This document shows, piece after piece, positions 51,599-60,390 of a DNA stretch of 64,000 nucleotides. Under the pieces are notes generated by a model. That model was not told the DNA's origin, did not search any database, and saw nothing but the letters and a program-made list of their open reading frames with translations. The first letter of the stretch is position 1. Each line of letters opens with the position of its first letter. Made by a program: the position numbers and the translations under genes. Source of the DNA: Streptomyces soli (GTDB taxonomy: Bacteria; Actinomycetota; Actinomycetes; Streptomycetales; Streptomycetaceae); assembly GCF_003999195.1 (NCBI RefSeq), contig NZ_RJVR01000327.1, positions 1 to 64,000 of the forward strand, in the 5' to 3' direction.

Positions 51599-52357
51599 TC
51601 AGCCCACGAAGGCGTTGAGCTGGATGCCGCCGTCGATGACGAGGGTCTGGCCGGTGATCCAGCCGGCCGCGTCCGAGAGGAGGAAGGCGGCCGCGCCGCC
51701 GATGTCCTCGGGCACGCCGAGCCGCTTGAGGGGGTACGCGGCTGCCGCCTCCTCCTCGCGGCCCTCGTAGAGCGCGGCGGCGAACTTGGTCTTGACGACG
51801 GCCGGGGCGATGGCGTTGGCGCGGACGCCGGGGGCCATCTCGGCGGCGAGCTGGACCGTGAGGTTGATCATCGCGGCCTTGCTGATGCCGTACGCGCCGA
51901 TGAACGGGGAGGCATTGATGCCGGAGACGGAGGCGATGTTGACGATGGCGCCGCCGTGCTCCTTCTGCCAGGCCTTGTAGGTCTGCTGGGCGAAGCCGAG
52001 GGCGGAGACGACATTGGTCTCGAAGACCTTGCGGGCGACGCCGAGGTCGAGTTCGGCGATCGGGCCGAAGACCGGGTTCGTACCGGCGTTGTTGACGAGG
52101 TAGTCGACGCGGCCGAAGGCCTTCATGGTGCGCGCGACGGCCTCCGCCTGGTGGGCCTCGTCGTGGGCCTTGCCGGCGACGCCGATGACGCGGTCGGAGC
52201 CGAGCCGCTCGACTGCCTCCTTCAGGGCGTCCTCGTTGCGGCCGGTGATGGTGACTCGGTCGCCACGGGCGACGAGTGCTTCGGCGATGCCGTAGCCGAT
52301 GCCACGGCTGGCGCCGGTGACGAGGGCGACGCGACCGCTGTCGGGCTGAGAAGTCAT
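51599..52357 (-). CDS. SDR-family oxidoreductase
   Basis: A 252-residue classical short-chain dehydrogenase: TGASRGIGYGIA cofactor motif, NNAG, Ser in ASVSGINASPF, and the Tyr-x-x-x-Lys pair in YGISKAAM. The ending WITGQTLVIDGGIQLN is typical of FabG-like SDRs. Substrate unknown. It follows the FabG-type gene by 20 bp and is probably its operon partner, perhaps in acyl or steroid-like catabolism. Confidence 0.9.
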   Translation of the reverse strand: MTSQPDSGRVALVTGASRGIGYGIAEALVARGDRVTITGRNEDALKEAVERLGSDRVIGVAGKAHDEAHQAEAVARTMKAFGRVDYLVNNAGTNPVFGPIAELDLGVARKVFETNVVSALGFAQQTYKAWQKEHGGAIVNIASVSGINASPFIGAYGISKAAMINLTVQLAAEMAPGVRANAIAPAVVKTKFAAALYEGREEEAAAAYPLKRLGVPEDIGGAAAFLLSDAAGWITGQTLVIDGGIQLNAFVG

Positions 52358-52377
52358 TACGGGGTCTCCTGTGCGCG

Positions 52378-53139
52378 TCAGTTGAGCGGGCCGCCGGCCA
52401 CGTACAGGACCTGGCCGGAGACGAAACCGGCGTCGTCGCCGGTGAAGAAGGCGATGGCGTTGGCGATGTCGTCGGGCTTGCCGACCCGCTGGACGGGGAT
52501 CTGGGTGGCCGCTGCGGCCTGGAACTCCTCGAAGCCCATGCCGATGCGGGCGGCGGTGGCTGCGGTCATGTCGGTGACGATGAAGCCGGGGGCGACGGCG
52601 TTGGCGGTGACACCGAACTTGCCGAGCTCGAAGGCAAGGGTCTTGGTGAAGCCCTGCAGACCGGCCTTGGCGGCGGAGTAGTTGACCTGGCCGCGGTTGC
52701 CGAGTGCGGAGGAGGAGGACAGGTTGACCACGCGGCCGAACTTGGCGTCCACCATGTGCTTCTGGACGGCGCGGGTCATCAGGAAGGCGCCGCGCAGGTG
52801 CACGTTCATGACCGTGTCCCAGTCCGAGGCGCTCATCTTGAACAGCAGGTTGTCGCGGAGCACGCCCGCGTTGTTGACCAGGATCGTCGGCGCGCCCAGC
52901 TCCTCGGCGACGCGGGCGACCGCGGCTTCGACCTGGGCCTCGTCGGACACGTCGGCACCGACGGCGATGGCCTTGCCGCCCGCCGCCGTGATCTGCTCGA
53001 CGGTGTCCTTGCAGGCGCCCTCATCGAGGTCGAGTACGGCGACGGCGCGGCCATCGGCGGCCAGGCGCACGGCCGTGGCGGCGCCGATGCCGCGCGCGGC
53101 CCCGGTGACGATCGCTACGCGCTGCTCGGTGGTCGACAT
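52378..53139 (-). CDS. fabG: FabG-type 3-oxoacyl-ACP reductase
   Basis: A 253-residue SDR close to FabG: TGAARGIGAATAVRLA, NNAGVLRDNLLFKM, the active-site NLSSSSALGNRGQVNYSAAK then AGLQGFTKTLA and the family-typical ANAVAPGFIVTDM. GFVSGQVLYVAGGPLN ends the chain. It reduces 3-oxoacyl thioesters with NADPH, though here, beside another SDR, it may be a catabolic hydroxyacyl-CoA-type enzyme rather than the housekeeping FabG. A palindrome upstream may be a TetR site. Confidence 0.85.
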   Translation of the reverse strand: MSTTEQRVAIVTGAARGIGAATAVRLAADGRAVAVLDLDEGACKDTVEQITAAGGKAIAVGADVSDEAQVEAAVARVAEELGAPTILVNNAGVLRDNLLFKMSASDWDTVMNVHLRGAFLMTRAVQKHMVDAKFGRVVNLSSSSALGNRGQVNYSAAKAGLQGFTKTLAFELGKFGVTANAVAPGFIVTDMTAATAARIGMGFEEFQAAAATQIPVQRVGKPDDIANAIAFFTGDDAGFVSGQVLYVAGGPLN

Positions 53140-53188
53140 CTGTTCTCCTCAGCCTGTGATTCAGCCCTGTGGTTCGGCCGCCGCGTCA

Positions 53189-53202
53189 TGAGCGACCGCT
53201 TA
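53189..53202. promoter_or_regulatory. Palindromic operator-like site before the FabG-type gene
   Basis: TGAGCGACCGCTTA has arms TNAGCG and CGCTNA around AC, 50-63 bp upstream of the FabG-type ATG. The pattern is like TetR-family sites of fatty-acid catabolic genes in actinobacteria. No candidate regulator gene is adjacent. Confidence 0.5.
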
Positions 53203-53283
53203 GTAGGTCCCGTAGCCGAAACCGTAGGAGCGTCGTGACCCTGTGTCAACGCCAGCGCGGCCGATGTGGCTCAGCGCACCGCC

Positions 53284-53667
53284 TCAGCGCACCAGAAGAT
53301 CCAGCAAGCGGTCCACTTCCCGCTCCGGGTCCGCGGTCAGCCCGGTGTGGATCGGCCCCGGCTGCACGATGGTGCTGCGCGGCGCGGTCAGCCAGCGGAA
53401 CCGCCGCCCCGGATCTTCCCCGGCCGCCTGCCCGGCCATGTCGCCGCCGGCGCAGATGGCCTCGTAACCGCGCAGCGCGGCCCGTACGCCGTCCATGTCC
53501 ACGTCGGCGTCCAGGCAGGCGAGGCGGGTCTCGTCCAGGTGCACCCGGGCCCCGAGGAAGGACTTGGCCCGGCAGTACACCAGCACCCCGGCATTGATCT
53601 GCTCGCCGCGCTCGATGCGCGGGACAACACGCACCAACGCGTACTCGAACACGTCCCGCCCGGTCAC
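53284..53667 (-). CDS. DUF3037-family protein
   Basis: A 127-residue protein: YALVRVVPRIERGEQINAGV then LVYCRAKSFLGARVHLDETR, the DUF3037 pattern, ending GPIHTGLTADPEREVDRLLD. Function unknown. GTG 53667 overlaps the upstream kinase stop by 4 bp (GTGA), and this pairing with a HipA-like kinase gene recurs across bacteria, so they work together. Confidence 0.87.
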   Translation of the reverse strand: MTGRDVFEYALVRVVPRIERGEQINAGVLVYCRAKSFLGARVHLDETRLACLDADVDMDGVRAALRGYEAICAGGDMAGQAAGEDPGRRFRWLTAPRSTIVQPGPIHTGLTADPEREVDRLLDLLVR

Positions 53668-54485
53668 TTCGCGGCCTTCCCCTCGACCCAGGTGCGCAGC
53701 CACTCCGGCGGCGGCTGTTTCTCCTTCTCCTGCGGCGCGAGCTTGATCCGCTCATGTACGGATCCCGCCCGGGCCAGCAGCACCTTCTCGTACGCCCGGC
53801 GCACCTCGTCGGGGCTCTCGAAGCCCGGCTCGTCCACCAGCCACTCGTCCGGGATGAGCGACGTGACCTCGCGCAGCAGCTCGCCGGTGACCTTCGGGGC
53901 CAGCGCCTGGGCGGCGGCGCCGATGTCCGGGGTGAAGCGGGACAGGGCGTGGTCGGAGGCGTCGTACGGCTTGTCGGCGGCCTGGTCGGCCGCCTTCCAG
54001 CTGTGGTGGAAGATCAGCGAGGCCCCGTGGTCGATCAGCCAGAGGTCCTTGTGCCAGACCAGCATGTTGGGGTTGCGCCAGGACCGGTCGACATTCCCGA
54101 TGAGGGCGTCGAACCAGATCACGCGCCCGGCCTCTTCCGGCCCCACCCCGAAGACCAGCGGGTCGAAGCCCAGCGACCCGGGCAGGAAGTCCATGCCGAG
54201 GTTGAGGCCTCCACTGGCCTTCAGCAGGTCCTGCACCTCCTGGTCCGGCTCCCCCAGCGCGATCACCGGATCGAACCAGAACCTCACCAGCTCCGGCACC
54301 CGCAACCCCAGCCGCCGGCCCAACTCCCCGGCGATCACCTCGGCCACCAGCGCCTTGCGGCCCTGCGCGGCCCCATGGAATTTGACGACGTACGTACCGA
54401 GATCGTCGGCCTCGATGACGCCCGGCACCGATCCGCCCTCCCGCAAGGGGGTCACGTAGCGGGTCCCTGTTACTTCGGTGAGCAT
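53664..54485 (-). CDS. HipA-like kinase
   Basis: A 273-residue HipA-type kinase lacking the N-terminal HipA subdomain. TYVVKFHGAAQG has the phosphate-binding Lys, VIWFDALIGNVDRSWRNPNM has the catalytic Asp and Asn, and LWLIDHGASLIF has the DFG-like metal Asp. Classic HipA phosphorylates glutamyl-tRNA synthetase with HipB as antitoxin; no HipB is here. The partner is DUF3037 instead. A perfect inverted repeat overlaps the start region. Confidence 0.85.
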   Translation of the reverse strand: MLTEVTGTRYVTPLREGGSVPGVIEADDLGTYVVKFHGAAQGRKALVAEVIAGELGRRLGLRVPELVRFWFDPVIALGEPDQEVQDLLKASGGLNLGMDFLPGSLGFDPLVFGVGPEEAGRVIWFDALIGNVDRSWRNPNMLVWHKDLWLIDHGASLIFHHSWKAADQAADKPYDASDHALSRFTPDIGAAAQALAPKVTGELLREVTSLIPDEWLVDEPGFESPDEVRRAYEKVLLARAGSVHERIKLAPQEKEKQPPPEWLRTWVEGKAAK

Positions 54486-54486
54486 C

Positions 54487-54509
54487 GCACCAGATTAACG
54501 ACCTGGTGC
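54487..54509. promoter_or_regulatory. Perfect inverted repeat immediately upstream of the HipA-like kinase
   Basis: GCACCAG (54487-54493) and CTGGTGC (54503-54509) flank the 9-bp ATTAACGAC. The repeat begins 1 base beyond the kinase ATG. It would cover the ribosome-binding region, so it may be an operator or an mRNA hairpin that limits translation. Confidence 0.55.
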
Positions 54510-54686
54510 ACGATAGGGAGTGGATCAGCCTGCGGCGTCATGTGGCTTCGTTTGCAAGGCGCCGGGATGCGATCAGGGTGGTTTCCTGTGGGCGTTCGCG
54601 CGTGCGATGGCTGCGCTGTGTACATACCCATACATGCGAGGGTCCACGGCGTGACTCCTCCCCCTCGTAAACGAGGGGGCTTCTCG

Positions 54687-55901
54687 TTACGCCGGGTTGG
54701 CGTTGCGACGGACCAGCCCGGCCCGTAGAACGTTGGTGGCTCCCACCGTGTCGGCGTGCGCGTTGTGGCCGCACTCCTGACAGTGGAACTTCTCCTGGGT
54801 GGGCCGGTTCTCCTTCGAGACGTGCCCGCAGTTGGGGCACGTCCGGGAGGTGTTGCGGGGGTCCACGGCGATCACTTCCCGTCCGGCGCTTTCAGCCTTG
54901 GCGTGCAGGATCGTCAGGAACACCCCCCATCCGGCATCAGCAATGCTGCGGTTGAGTCCGGCCTTCGCCGTCGCCCCGTTGGGCAGGAATCCGCCCGGCC
55001 GGTCGGGGTCGGGCTTCGGTGCCGGGGCCTTGCCCATGTTGCGAATCTTGAGATCTTCGTGCGCGATGACGTCGTGCTCACGCACCAGTGCGAGCGCGGT
55101 CTTGTGCGCGTGGTCGAGTCGCTGGCGGCGCACCTTGCCGTGCAGCCCCGCGACCTTCTCCACCGCCCGCTGGTGGTTGTTGGTGCGGTCCTTGGCCTTG
55201 CGGCGCGGGAACCGCGACAACGCCTGCTGCGCGGCTTCGAGCCTCGCGGCGGCGGTGCGGGCGTGGCGCGGGTTGGGGACGAACCCGCCACTGGAGTCGG
55301 CGAGGAAGTTGGCGATACCCAGGTCGATTCCGACCACACTGCCGGTCGCGGGCAACGGGGTCGGCTGCTCCTGCTCGGCGGTCACCATGACGAACCACTT
55401 GCGGCCCTCGCGCTTCACGCTGACGGTCTTGACGTTGCCGACCACCGGTCGGTGCTGGTTAACCTTGACGTGGCCGACGCCCTGGAGGCGGACGCGGGTC
55501 ACCGGGTCGTGCGGGGTGGAGTCCCACCGGCAGCCGTCCCCGTCTTTCGGGAACTCCACCGTGTCGAACCAGTTCACGCCACGAAAACGTGGGTATCCGG
55601 GCGTCTCGCCGGACTTCACCCGGCGGAAGAACGCGGCGAACGCCTTGTCCAACCGGCGCAGCGTCGCCTGCTGCGAGCTGAACGACCAACGTCCCTGACG
55701 TTCCGGGTCGAATGCCCGGATGTCCTTGAGCTGTGCGGACTGCATGCCGTACGTGACGCTGGTCTTCGACGGGTGCCGGTAGGCGTCGCGGCGCTCCTGC
55801 AAGGCACCGTTGTACAGGGAGCAGTGATCCCGCAGCATCTCGGTGAGTGCTTGGGTCTGGCCCATGGTGGGCCGCATGAGGAACTTGTACGTACGGATCA
55901 T
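54687..55901 (-). CDS. tnpB: TnpB RNA-guided endonuclease
   Basis: A 404-residue TnpB. RuvC catalytic acids are visible: Asp in VVGIDLGIANF (about 194), Glu in IAHEDLKIRNMG (about 285) and Asp in HADTVGATN near the C-terminus. The zinc finger is CPNCG and CQECG. These proteins cut DNA guided by an RNA from the element's right end and help keep it in the genome. All catalytic residues are kept, so the nuclease is probably active. The start MIRTYKFLMRPT is at 55901, with GGAGGGGG before it. The stop is 36 bp from the element edge, where the guide RNA scaffold would lie on the minus strand. Confidence 0.93.
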   Translation of the reverse strand: MIRTYKFLMRPTMGQTQALTEMLRDHCSLYNGALQERRDAYRHPSKTSVTYGMQSAQLKDIRAFDPERQGRWSFSSQQATLRRLDKAFAAFFRRVKSGETPGYPRFRGVNWFDTVEFPKDGDGCRWDSTPHDPVTRVRLQGVGHVKVNQHRPVVGNVKTVSVKREGRKWFVMVTAEQEQPTPLPATGSVVGIDLGIANFLADSSGGFVPNPRHARTAAARLEAAQQALSRFPRRKAKDRTNNHQRAVEKVAGLHGKVRRQRLDHAHKTALALVREHDVIAHEDLKIRNMGKAPAPKPDPDRPGGFLPNGATAKAGLNRSIADAGWGVFLTILHAKAESAGREVIAVDPRNTSRTCPNCGHVSKENRPTQEKFHCQECGHNAHADTVGATNVLRAGLVRRNANPA

Positions 55902-55951
55902 CCGGCCCACCCCCTCCGGTCGAGTTCTCTTGATCATACTACACTTGGTGT

Positions 55952-56380
55952 ATGTCACCACGCTGGGAACCAGACCCCGATATCCGACGGGGAAATCACG
56001 TCGTCTACCACCTGCATGCCCATTTGGTGTTCGTGACCAAGTACCGGCGGGAGATCTTCGATGACCAGATGCTGACGCGCTGCGCGGCGGTCATGCGGGA
56101 CGTGTGCGAGTCCTTCGAGGCCGAGCTGCACGAGTTCAACGGCGAAGGCGATCACGTACATCTGCTCGTGCACTACCCGCCGAAGGTCGCCCTGTCCAAG
56201 CTGGTCAACAGCTTGAAGGGCGTCAGCTCCCGATACCTGCGGGCGGAATACACCGACCGGATCAACCGGATCGGCACAGGGCCGGTGTTCTGGTCCCCGT
56301 CGTACTTCGCGGGGTCCTGCGGCGGCGCACGGCTGAGCATCGTCAAGGACTACATCGAGAACCAGAAGCGGCCAGCCTGA
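55952..56380 (+). CDS. tnpA: TnpA Y1 transposase (IS200 type)
   Basis: A 142-residue HUH-Y1 transposase. The metal-binding pair is in GDHVHLLVHYP, and the catalytic Tyr is in VKDYIENQ near the C-terminus; HLVFVTKYRREIF is the typical first strand-helix. It moves single-stranded element DNA through terminal hairpins. Full length for the family, divergent from tnpB with a 50-bp gap, so the element is autonomous. Confidence 0.92.
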   Translation: MSPRWEPDPDIRRGNHVVYHLHAHLVFVTKYRREIFDDQMLTRCAAVMRDVCESFEAELHEFNGEGDHVHLLVHYPPKVALSKLVNSLKGVSSRYLRAEYTDRINRIGTGPVFWSPSYFAGSCGGARLSIVKDYIENQKRPA

Positions 56381-56512
56381 CCGTTAAAACGGAGGCGCAG
56401 AGAGCTCCGGCGCTCCGCGCCTCCGGTCCAGGCATCGCATTCCCGCCCGGCCTGAAGGCCGGGATTCCCTGCGAAGATCAAGGGATGGACTTGACGGAGA
56501 TTCCCCGGCAGG

Positions 56513-58588
56513 TTGGCCCGTACCCGGCGCTTCACCCTCGGCGTCCCTCGTGGTTACACCGTCTCGCCGGACGGGGAGCGGGTGTTCTTTCTGCGTACCG
56601 GCGGGGGCGAGGACCCGGTGAGCCGCCTTTGGCTGTGGGAGGACGGGCGGGAACGGGTACTCGCCGATCCCGCGGCCCTGGACGCGCGGTCCGGCCCGGT
56701 CCCCGAGGAGGAGCGGATACGGAGGGAGCGGGCCCGGGAGCGCGCGAGCGGTGTGGTCGCGTACGCCACGGATTCCGCCGGGAGGATGGCCGCGTTCGCG
56801 CTGGACGCCGGGCTCTGGACGGCCGGCACGGACGGCGGTGTGCCCCGGCCGGTGCCCACCCCCGGGCCTGTGGTCGACCCGCGGCCGGATGCGGCGGGGC
56901 ACCGGGTGGCGTACGTCAGCGGAGGCGCGCTGCGCGTCGTGGACGTGGCGGACGGCGCCGACCGCGCGCTGGTGGCGCCGGAGGCCGCCGAGGTGTCGTA
57001 CGGCCTGGCGGAACATGTCGCCGCCGAGTCGATGCACCGGCGGCGCGGTTACTGGTGGGCGCCGGACGGGGAGCGCCTGCTGGTGGCCCGGGTCGACAAC
57101 TCCCCTGTCCAGCGCTGGTGGATCTCGGACCCGGCCAATCCGCACGTCCCGCCCCGGGAGATCCGCTACCCGGCGGCGGGCACCGCCAACGCGGATGTGT
57201 CGCTGCATGTGGTCGGGCTCGACGGCGGCCGCCGGGAGATCCTCTGGGACCGGGCGGCTTTCGAGTACCTGGTCGCGGTGGCGTGGGACGCGCACGGCCC
57301 GCTCCTGGTCGTCCAGAGCCGCGACCAGCGCACCACGCGCGTCCTGGCCGCCGATCCGGACACCGGCGCGACGGAGTTGCTGCACGAGGAGCACGACCCG
57401 TCCTGGGTCGAGATCATTGCCGGCACACCGCTGCGCACGGCCTCCGGTGCCCTGGTGCGGACCTCCGACGCGGACGGCTCGCGGCGGCTGGTGATCAGCG
57501 GGCGCGCGGTGACCCCGCCGGGGCTCCAGGTGTTCCAGGTCCTGGGCTCGCAGGGCGAGTCGGTGCTCTTCACCGCGAGTGATGAGCCGACCGAGGAGCA
57601 CCTGTGGTCGTACGGGCCCGAGCAGGGCCTCGTACGGATCAGCGAGGACTCCGGCGTGCACTCCGGGGCGGCGGGCGGCGGCACGCTCGTGCATCACGCC
57701 TTCACGGAGCGGGGCCACGGAACGCGCGTACTGCATGACGGCAAGCTGGTCGGCGTCATCGCGTCCGTGCAGGCGGAACCGCTGGTCGCGCCCCGGGTGA
57801 CCTGGCTGAGCGCCGGCAAACGCGAAGTGCGTACGGCCCTGCTGCTGCCGTCCTGGTACGAAGCCGGTTCGGGGCCGCTGCCGGTGCTGATGGCCCCCTA
57901 CAGCGGACCGGCGACCCAGCTGGTGGTCCGGGCGCGGCACGCGGGGCTGTGCGAGGCGCAGTGGTTCGCGGAGTGCGGCTTCGCGGTGGTGATCGCGGAC
58001 GGCCGGGGGACGCCGGGACGCGGGCCGGCATGGGAGAAGTCGGTACGCGGTGACAAATACGGGCCCGTACTGGAGGACCAGGTCGCGGCGCTGCACGCGG
58101 CGGCGGCTCACTGCCCGGACCTCGACCTGACCCGGGTCGGCTTCCGGGGCTGGTCGTACGGCGGCAGCCTGGCCGCGCTCGCGGTAATGCGCCGCCCGGA
58201 TGTCTTCCACGCGGCCGTGGCGGGGGCTCCCGCCGCCGACCCATGGCTGTACGACATGCACTGGACCGAGCGCTTCCACGGCCACCCCGACGTGGAGCCG
58301 GAAACCTACCGCCGGTCCTCGGTGGTCGCGGAGGCGGCCTCGCCGGCCCGCCCGCTGCTGCTGATCCACGGCCTGGCGGACGACAACGTGGTCGTCGCCC
58401 ACACCCTGCGGCTGTCGGCCGCACTGCTGGCGGCGGGCCACCCGCACAGCGTGCTACCGCTGCCATCGGCCACGCACATGCCCACCGACGAGACGGTGGT
58501 GAGTGCGCTGCTCACCCACCAGCTGGGATTTCTTCGCGATGCGCTCGGTGTGTCGGAGCGGCCGGAGGAGAATTCCGGGAAATCGTGA
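56513..58588 (+). CDS. S9 prolyl-oligopeptidase/dipeptidyl-peptidase-IV-type serine peptidase
   Basis: A 691-residue frame. A DPP-IV-like beta-propeller (about 5-400, GYTVSPDGERVFFLRT at the start) precedes an alpha/beta-hydrolase domain with Ser in RGWSYGGSLAALA, Asp in HGLADDNV and His in SATHMP. It cleaves peptides, often after proline. The IS ends about 16 bp before ATG 56485. Read from that ATG the first codons give MDLTEIPRQV and then are out of frame by one base with the enzyme (extra G near 56515). Initiation might instead be at TTG 56513. Expression is doubtful. Confidence 0.85.
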   Translation: MARTRRFTLGVPRGYTVSPDGERVFFLRTGGGEDPVSRLWLWEDGRERVLADPAALDARSGPVPEEERIRRERARERASGVVAYATDSAGRMAAFALDAGLWTAGTDGGVPRPVPTPGPVVDPRPDAAGHRVAYVSGGALRVVDVADGADRALVAPEAAEVSYGLAEHVAAESMHRRRGYWWAPDGERLLVARVDNSPVQRWWISDPANPHVPPREIRYPAAGTANADVSLHVVGLDGGRREILWDRAAFEYLVAVAWDAHGPLLVVQSRDQRTTRVLAADPDTGATELLHEEHDPSWVEIIAGTPLRTASGALVRTSDADGSRRLVISGRAVTPPGLQVFQVLGSQGESVLFTASDEPTEEHLWSYGPEQGLVRISEDSGVHSGAAGGGTLVHHAFTERGHGTRVLHDGKLVGVIASVQAEPLVAPRVTWLSAGKREVRTALLLPSWYEAGSGPLPVLMAPYSGPATQLVVRARHAGLCEAQWFAECGFAVVIADGRGTPGRGPAWEKSVRGDKYGPVLEDQVAALHAAAAHCPDLDLTRVGFRGWSYGGSLAALAVMRRPDVFHAAVAGAPAADPWLYDMHWTERFHGHPDVEPETYRRSSVVAEAASPARPLLLIHGLADDNVVVAHTLRLSAALLAAGHPHSVLPLPSATHMPTDETVVSALLTHQLGFLRDALGVSERPEENSGKS

Positions 58589-58694
58589 ACACGGGGCCGG
58601 GGAGATCCGTATGACCTTGCGAGGGTGGTCACTCGCCCCACCGGGCGACCGCTCCCCCGCCGCCCGGTCCGTACAAGGCAACAGGAAGTGAAGC

Positions 58695-59165
58695 ATGGCC
58701 GAGACGTCCCGTACCTCAGGATCGCCGACCCGCCGCAACGTCGTCGCAGGGGTGGGCGCAGCCGGCCTCGCCGCCGCGCTGGTTGCCTGCGGCAATTCCA
58801 ACAACACCAGCACGGGATCCGGCACGGTGTCCTCCTCGCCATCGGAGGGCGGTGCCTCGTCGTCGGCCGGCGGGAGTGGTTCGGTGCTGGCCAAGACCAG
58901 CGACATCCCGTCAGGGGGTGGCACGGTCTTCGCCGACCAGAAGGTCGTGGTGACCCAGCCGACCGCGGGTGAGTTCAAGGCCTTCTCCGCGGTCTGTACG
59001 CACCAGGGCTGCATCGTCAAGGATGTGTCCGGCGGCACCATCAACTGTCCCTGCCACGGCAGCAAGTTCAAGATCGCTGACGGCAGCGTGGCCAACGGCC
59101 CGGCGACGCGGCCGCTGCCCGCGGCCAACATCAAGGTCAGCGGCGATTCAGTGACGCTCGCCTGA
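58695..59165 (+). CDS. Rieske [2Fe-2S] lipoprotein
   Basis: A 156-residue protein. A twin-arginine-like start (PTRRNVVAGVGAAGLAAALV) leads to a lipobox-like LVAC. A Ser/Gly-rich spacer and a Rieske domain follow: CTHQGC and CPCHGS ligate a [2Fe-2S] cluster with two Cys and two His. It is probably exported and attached to the membrane outer face. Such small Rieske proteins are common in Streptomyces; the redox partner is unknown. No gene of a bc1 or oxygenase complex is adjacent. Confidence 0.9.
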   Translation: MAETSRTSGSPTRRNVVAGVGAAGLAAALVACGNSNNTSTGSGTVSSSPSEGGASSSAGGSGSVLAKTSDIPSGGGTVFADQKVVVTQPTAGEFKAFSAVCTHQGCIVKDVSGGTINCPCHGSKFKIADGSVANGPATRPLPAANIKVSGDSVTLA

Positions 59166-59400
59166 GGCTGGGGCGGCGCCCCGTCGCCGCCGGCTCTCGA
59201 TGACCTCACCGGCTGTGGTGACGGTCGAGACCAGGGCCAGGGTGTGCCGGACGACTGCCTGCGCGTAGTCGGCCGGCACCCCGGCGATGGCGTCGGCGGG
59301 CACCACGGCTTGGTGGCCGAGGTTGACGGCGGCGTCGAAGACGGCGTTGGGCACCGCCACGTTCGCCGAGACGCCGGTGACGACGATCGTGGGCTGACGC
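59148..59400 (-). pseudogene. Isochorismatase-family hydrolase, C-terminal fragment
   Basis: About 80 codons read TIVVTGVSANVAVPNAVFDA, then AVVPADAIAGVPADYAQAVV and LALVSTVTTAGEVIESR. This is the last third of a cysteine hydrolase, where the active-site Cys position (VTGVxxNxCV-type) reads Ala. The N-terminal two thirds are replaced by the LysR gene's end. The frame runs through to a stop at 59148, overlapping the Rieske gene tail. Confidence 0.7.
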
Positions 59401-59401
59401 C

Positions 59402-60316
59402 TCACTCGGACACGCCCTGGACCTGCTCCCCCACCTTCCGCAGCGCGTCCACCGCCACCCTGATCGCGGGCCTGCGGTCCGCGTCGGAGCGCCAGACCGC
59501 GTAGATGTGCCGGCGCATGGTGTGGCGTACGGGCACCGCCCGCACCCCCTCCGGCAGCGGGCCGCGCCCAAGGCGTGGCGCGACGGCCACCCCGAGCCCG
59601 GCGGCGACCAGGGCCAGCACGGTGTGGTGCTCCTCGGCATGGTGCGCGATGCGCGGCTCGACGCCCTTGCCGCGCAGGGTGAACAGCAGCCATTCGTGGC
59701 AGAAGCCGCCGTCGGGCCAGGCGATCCAGTCGTCGTCCGCCAGCTCGACGAGGTCGACCTCGGCCCGGTCCGCGAGGGGGTGGCCGGGCGGCAGCGCCAC
59801 GTCGGCGAGGTCGTCGAGCAGCGGCGCCTTGGCGAGCCCGCCGGGCAGCGACATCGGCTTGTTGTACCAGTCGAGGACGACCGCCAGGTCGATGTCGCCG
59901 CGCAGCAGCTTGACCAGCGCGGGCTCGGGCTCCATCTCCTGGACCATCGCCCGCAGCTTCGGGTACTCCTGCCGCATCGCCAGCAGCGCCTGCGGGAACA
60001 GCCCGCGTACGGAGGTCGGGAACGCCCCCATGCGCAGCTCGCCGACCGGCGCTCCGCGGTGCGCCTCCAGGTCGGAGTGGGCCAGCTCGACCAGGGACAG
60101 GATGCGCCCGGCGTGCCCGGACAGCAGCTTGCCGGCGTCGGTGAGCCGGACGCCGCGGCCGTTCTTGGCGAGTAGCTGCTGACCGGTCTCGCGTTCGAGC
60201 TTGCTCATCTGCTGGGAGATGGCGGAGGTCGTGACGTGCAGGACGTCGGCGGCCGCGCTCACGGAACCGTAGGTCGACACGGCGTGGAGGATGCGGAGCC
60301 GCTCCAGGTTCAACAT
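59402..60316 (-). CDS. LysR-family transcriptional regulator
   Basis: A 304-residue regulator. The winged HTH is at the N-terminus (LRILHAVSTYGSVSAAADVL then HVTTSAISQQMSKLE) and the co-inducer-binding domain follows (GELRMGAFPTSVRGLFPQAL, VLALVAAGLGVAVAPRLG). Divergent from the EamA-type gene, with the 74-bp gap likely holding its operator, so control of that exporter is a fair inference. Confidence 0.92.
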   Translation of the reverse strand: MLNLERLRILHAVSTYGSVSAAADVLHVTTSAISQQMSKLERETGQQLLAKNGRGVRLTDAGKLLSGHAGRILSLVELAHSDLEAHRGAPVGELRMGAFPTSVRGLFPQALLAMRQEYPKLRAMVQEMEPEPALVKLLRGDIDLAVVLDWYNKPMSLPGGLAKAPLLDDLADVALPPGHPLADRAEVDLVELADDDWIAWPDGGFCHEWLLFTLRGKGVEPRIAHHAEEHHTVLALVAAGLGVAVAPRLGRGPLPEGVRAVPVRHTMRRHIYAVWRSDADRRPAIRVAVDALRKVGEQVQGVSE

Positions 60317-60390
60317 GTAAGTGATCCTACGCGATCGCGGTTACGCAATCTCCCTTGTCCTAAGAGGTCGCAAGGGCCATGGTGTACGGC

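Larger units (their letters stand above)
54651..56469 (-). mobile_element. Complete IS200/IS605-family element with divergent tnpA and tnpB
   Basis: About 1.8 kb. The end beyond tnpB has a hairpin, CCCCTCGT-AA-ACGAGGGG, right after a GTGACTCCT edge. The other end has CCCGGCCT-GA-AGGCCGGG. There are no inverted terminal repeats and no target duplication, as expected for this family. Taking tnpB orientation, the LE is near 56469 and the RE near 54651. Ends are set by comparison with the short copy at 33470-33625 and could be off by a few bases. Confidence 0.85.
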
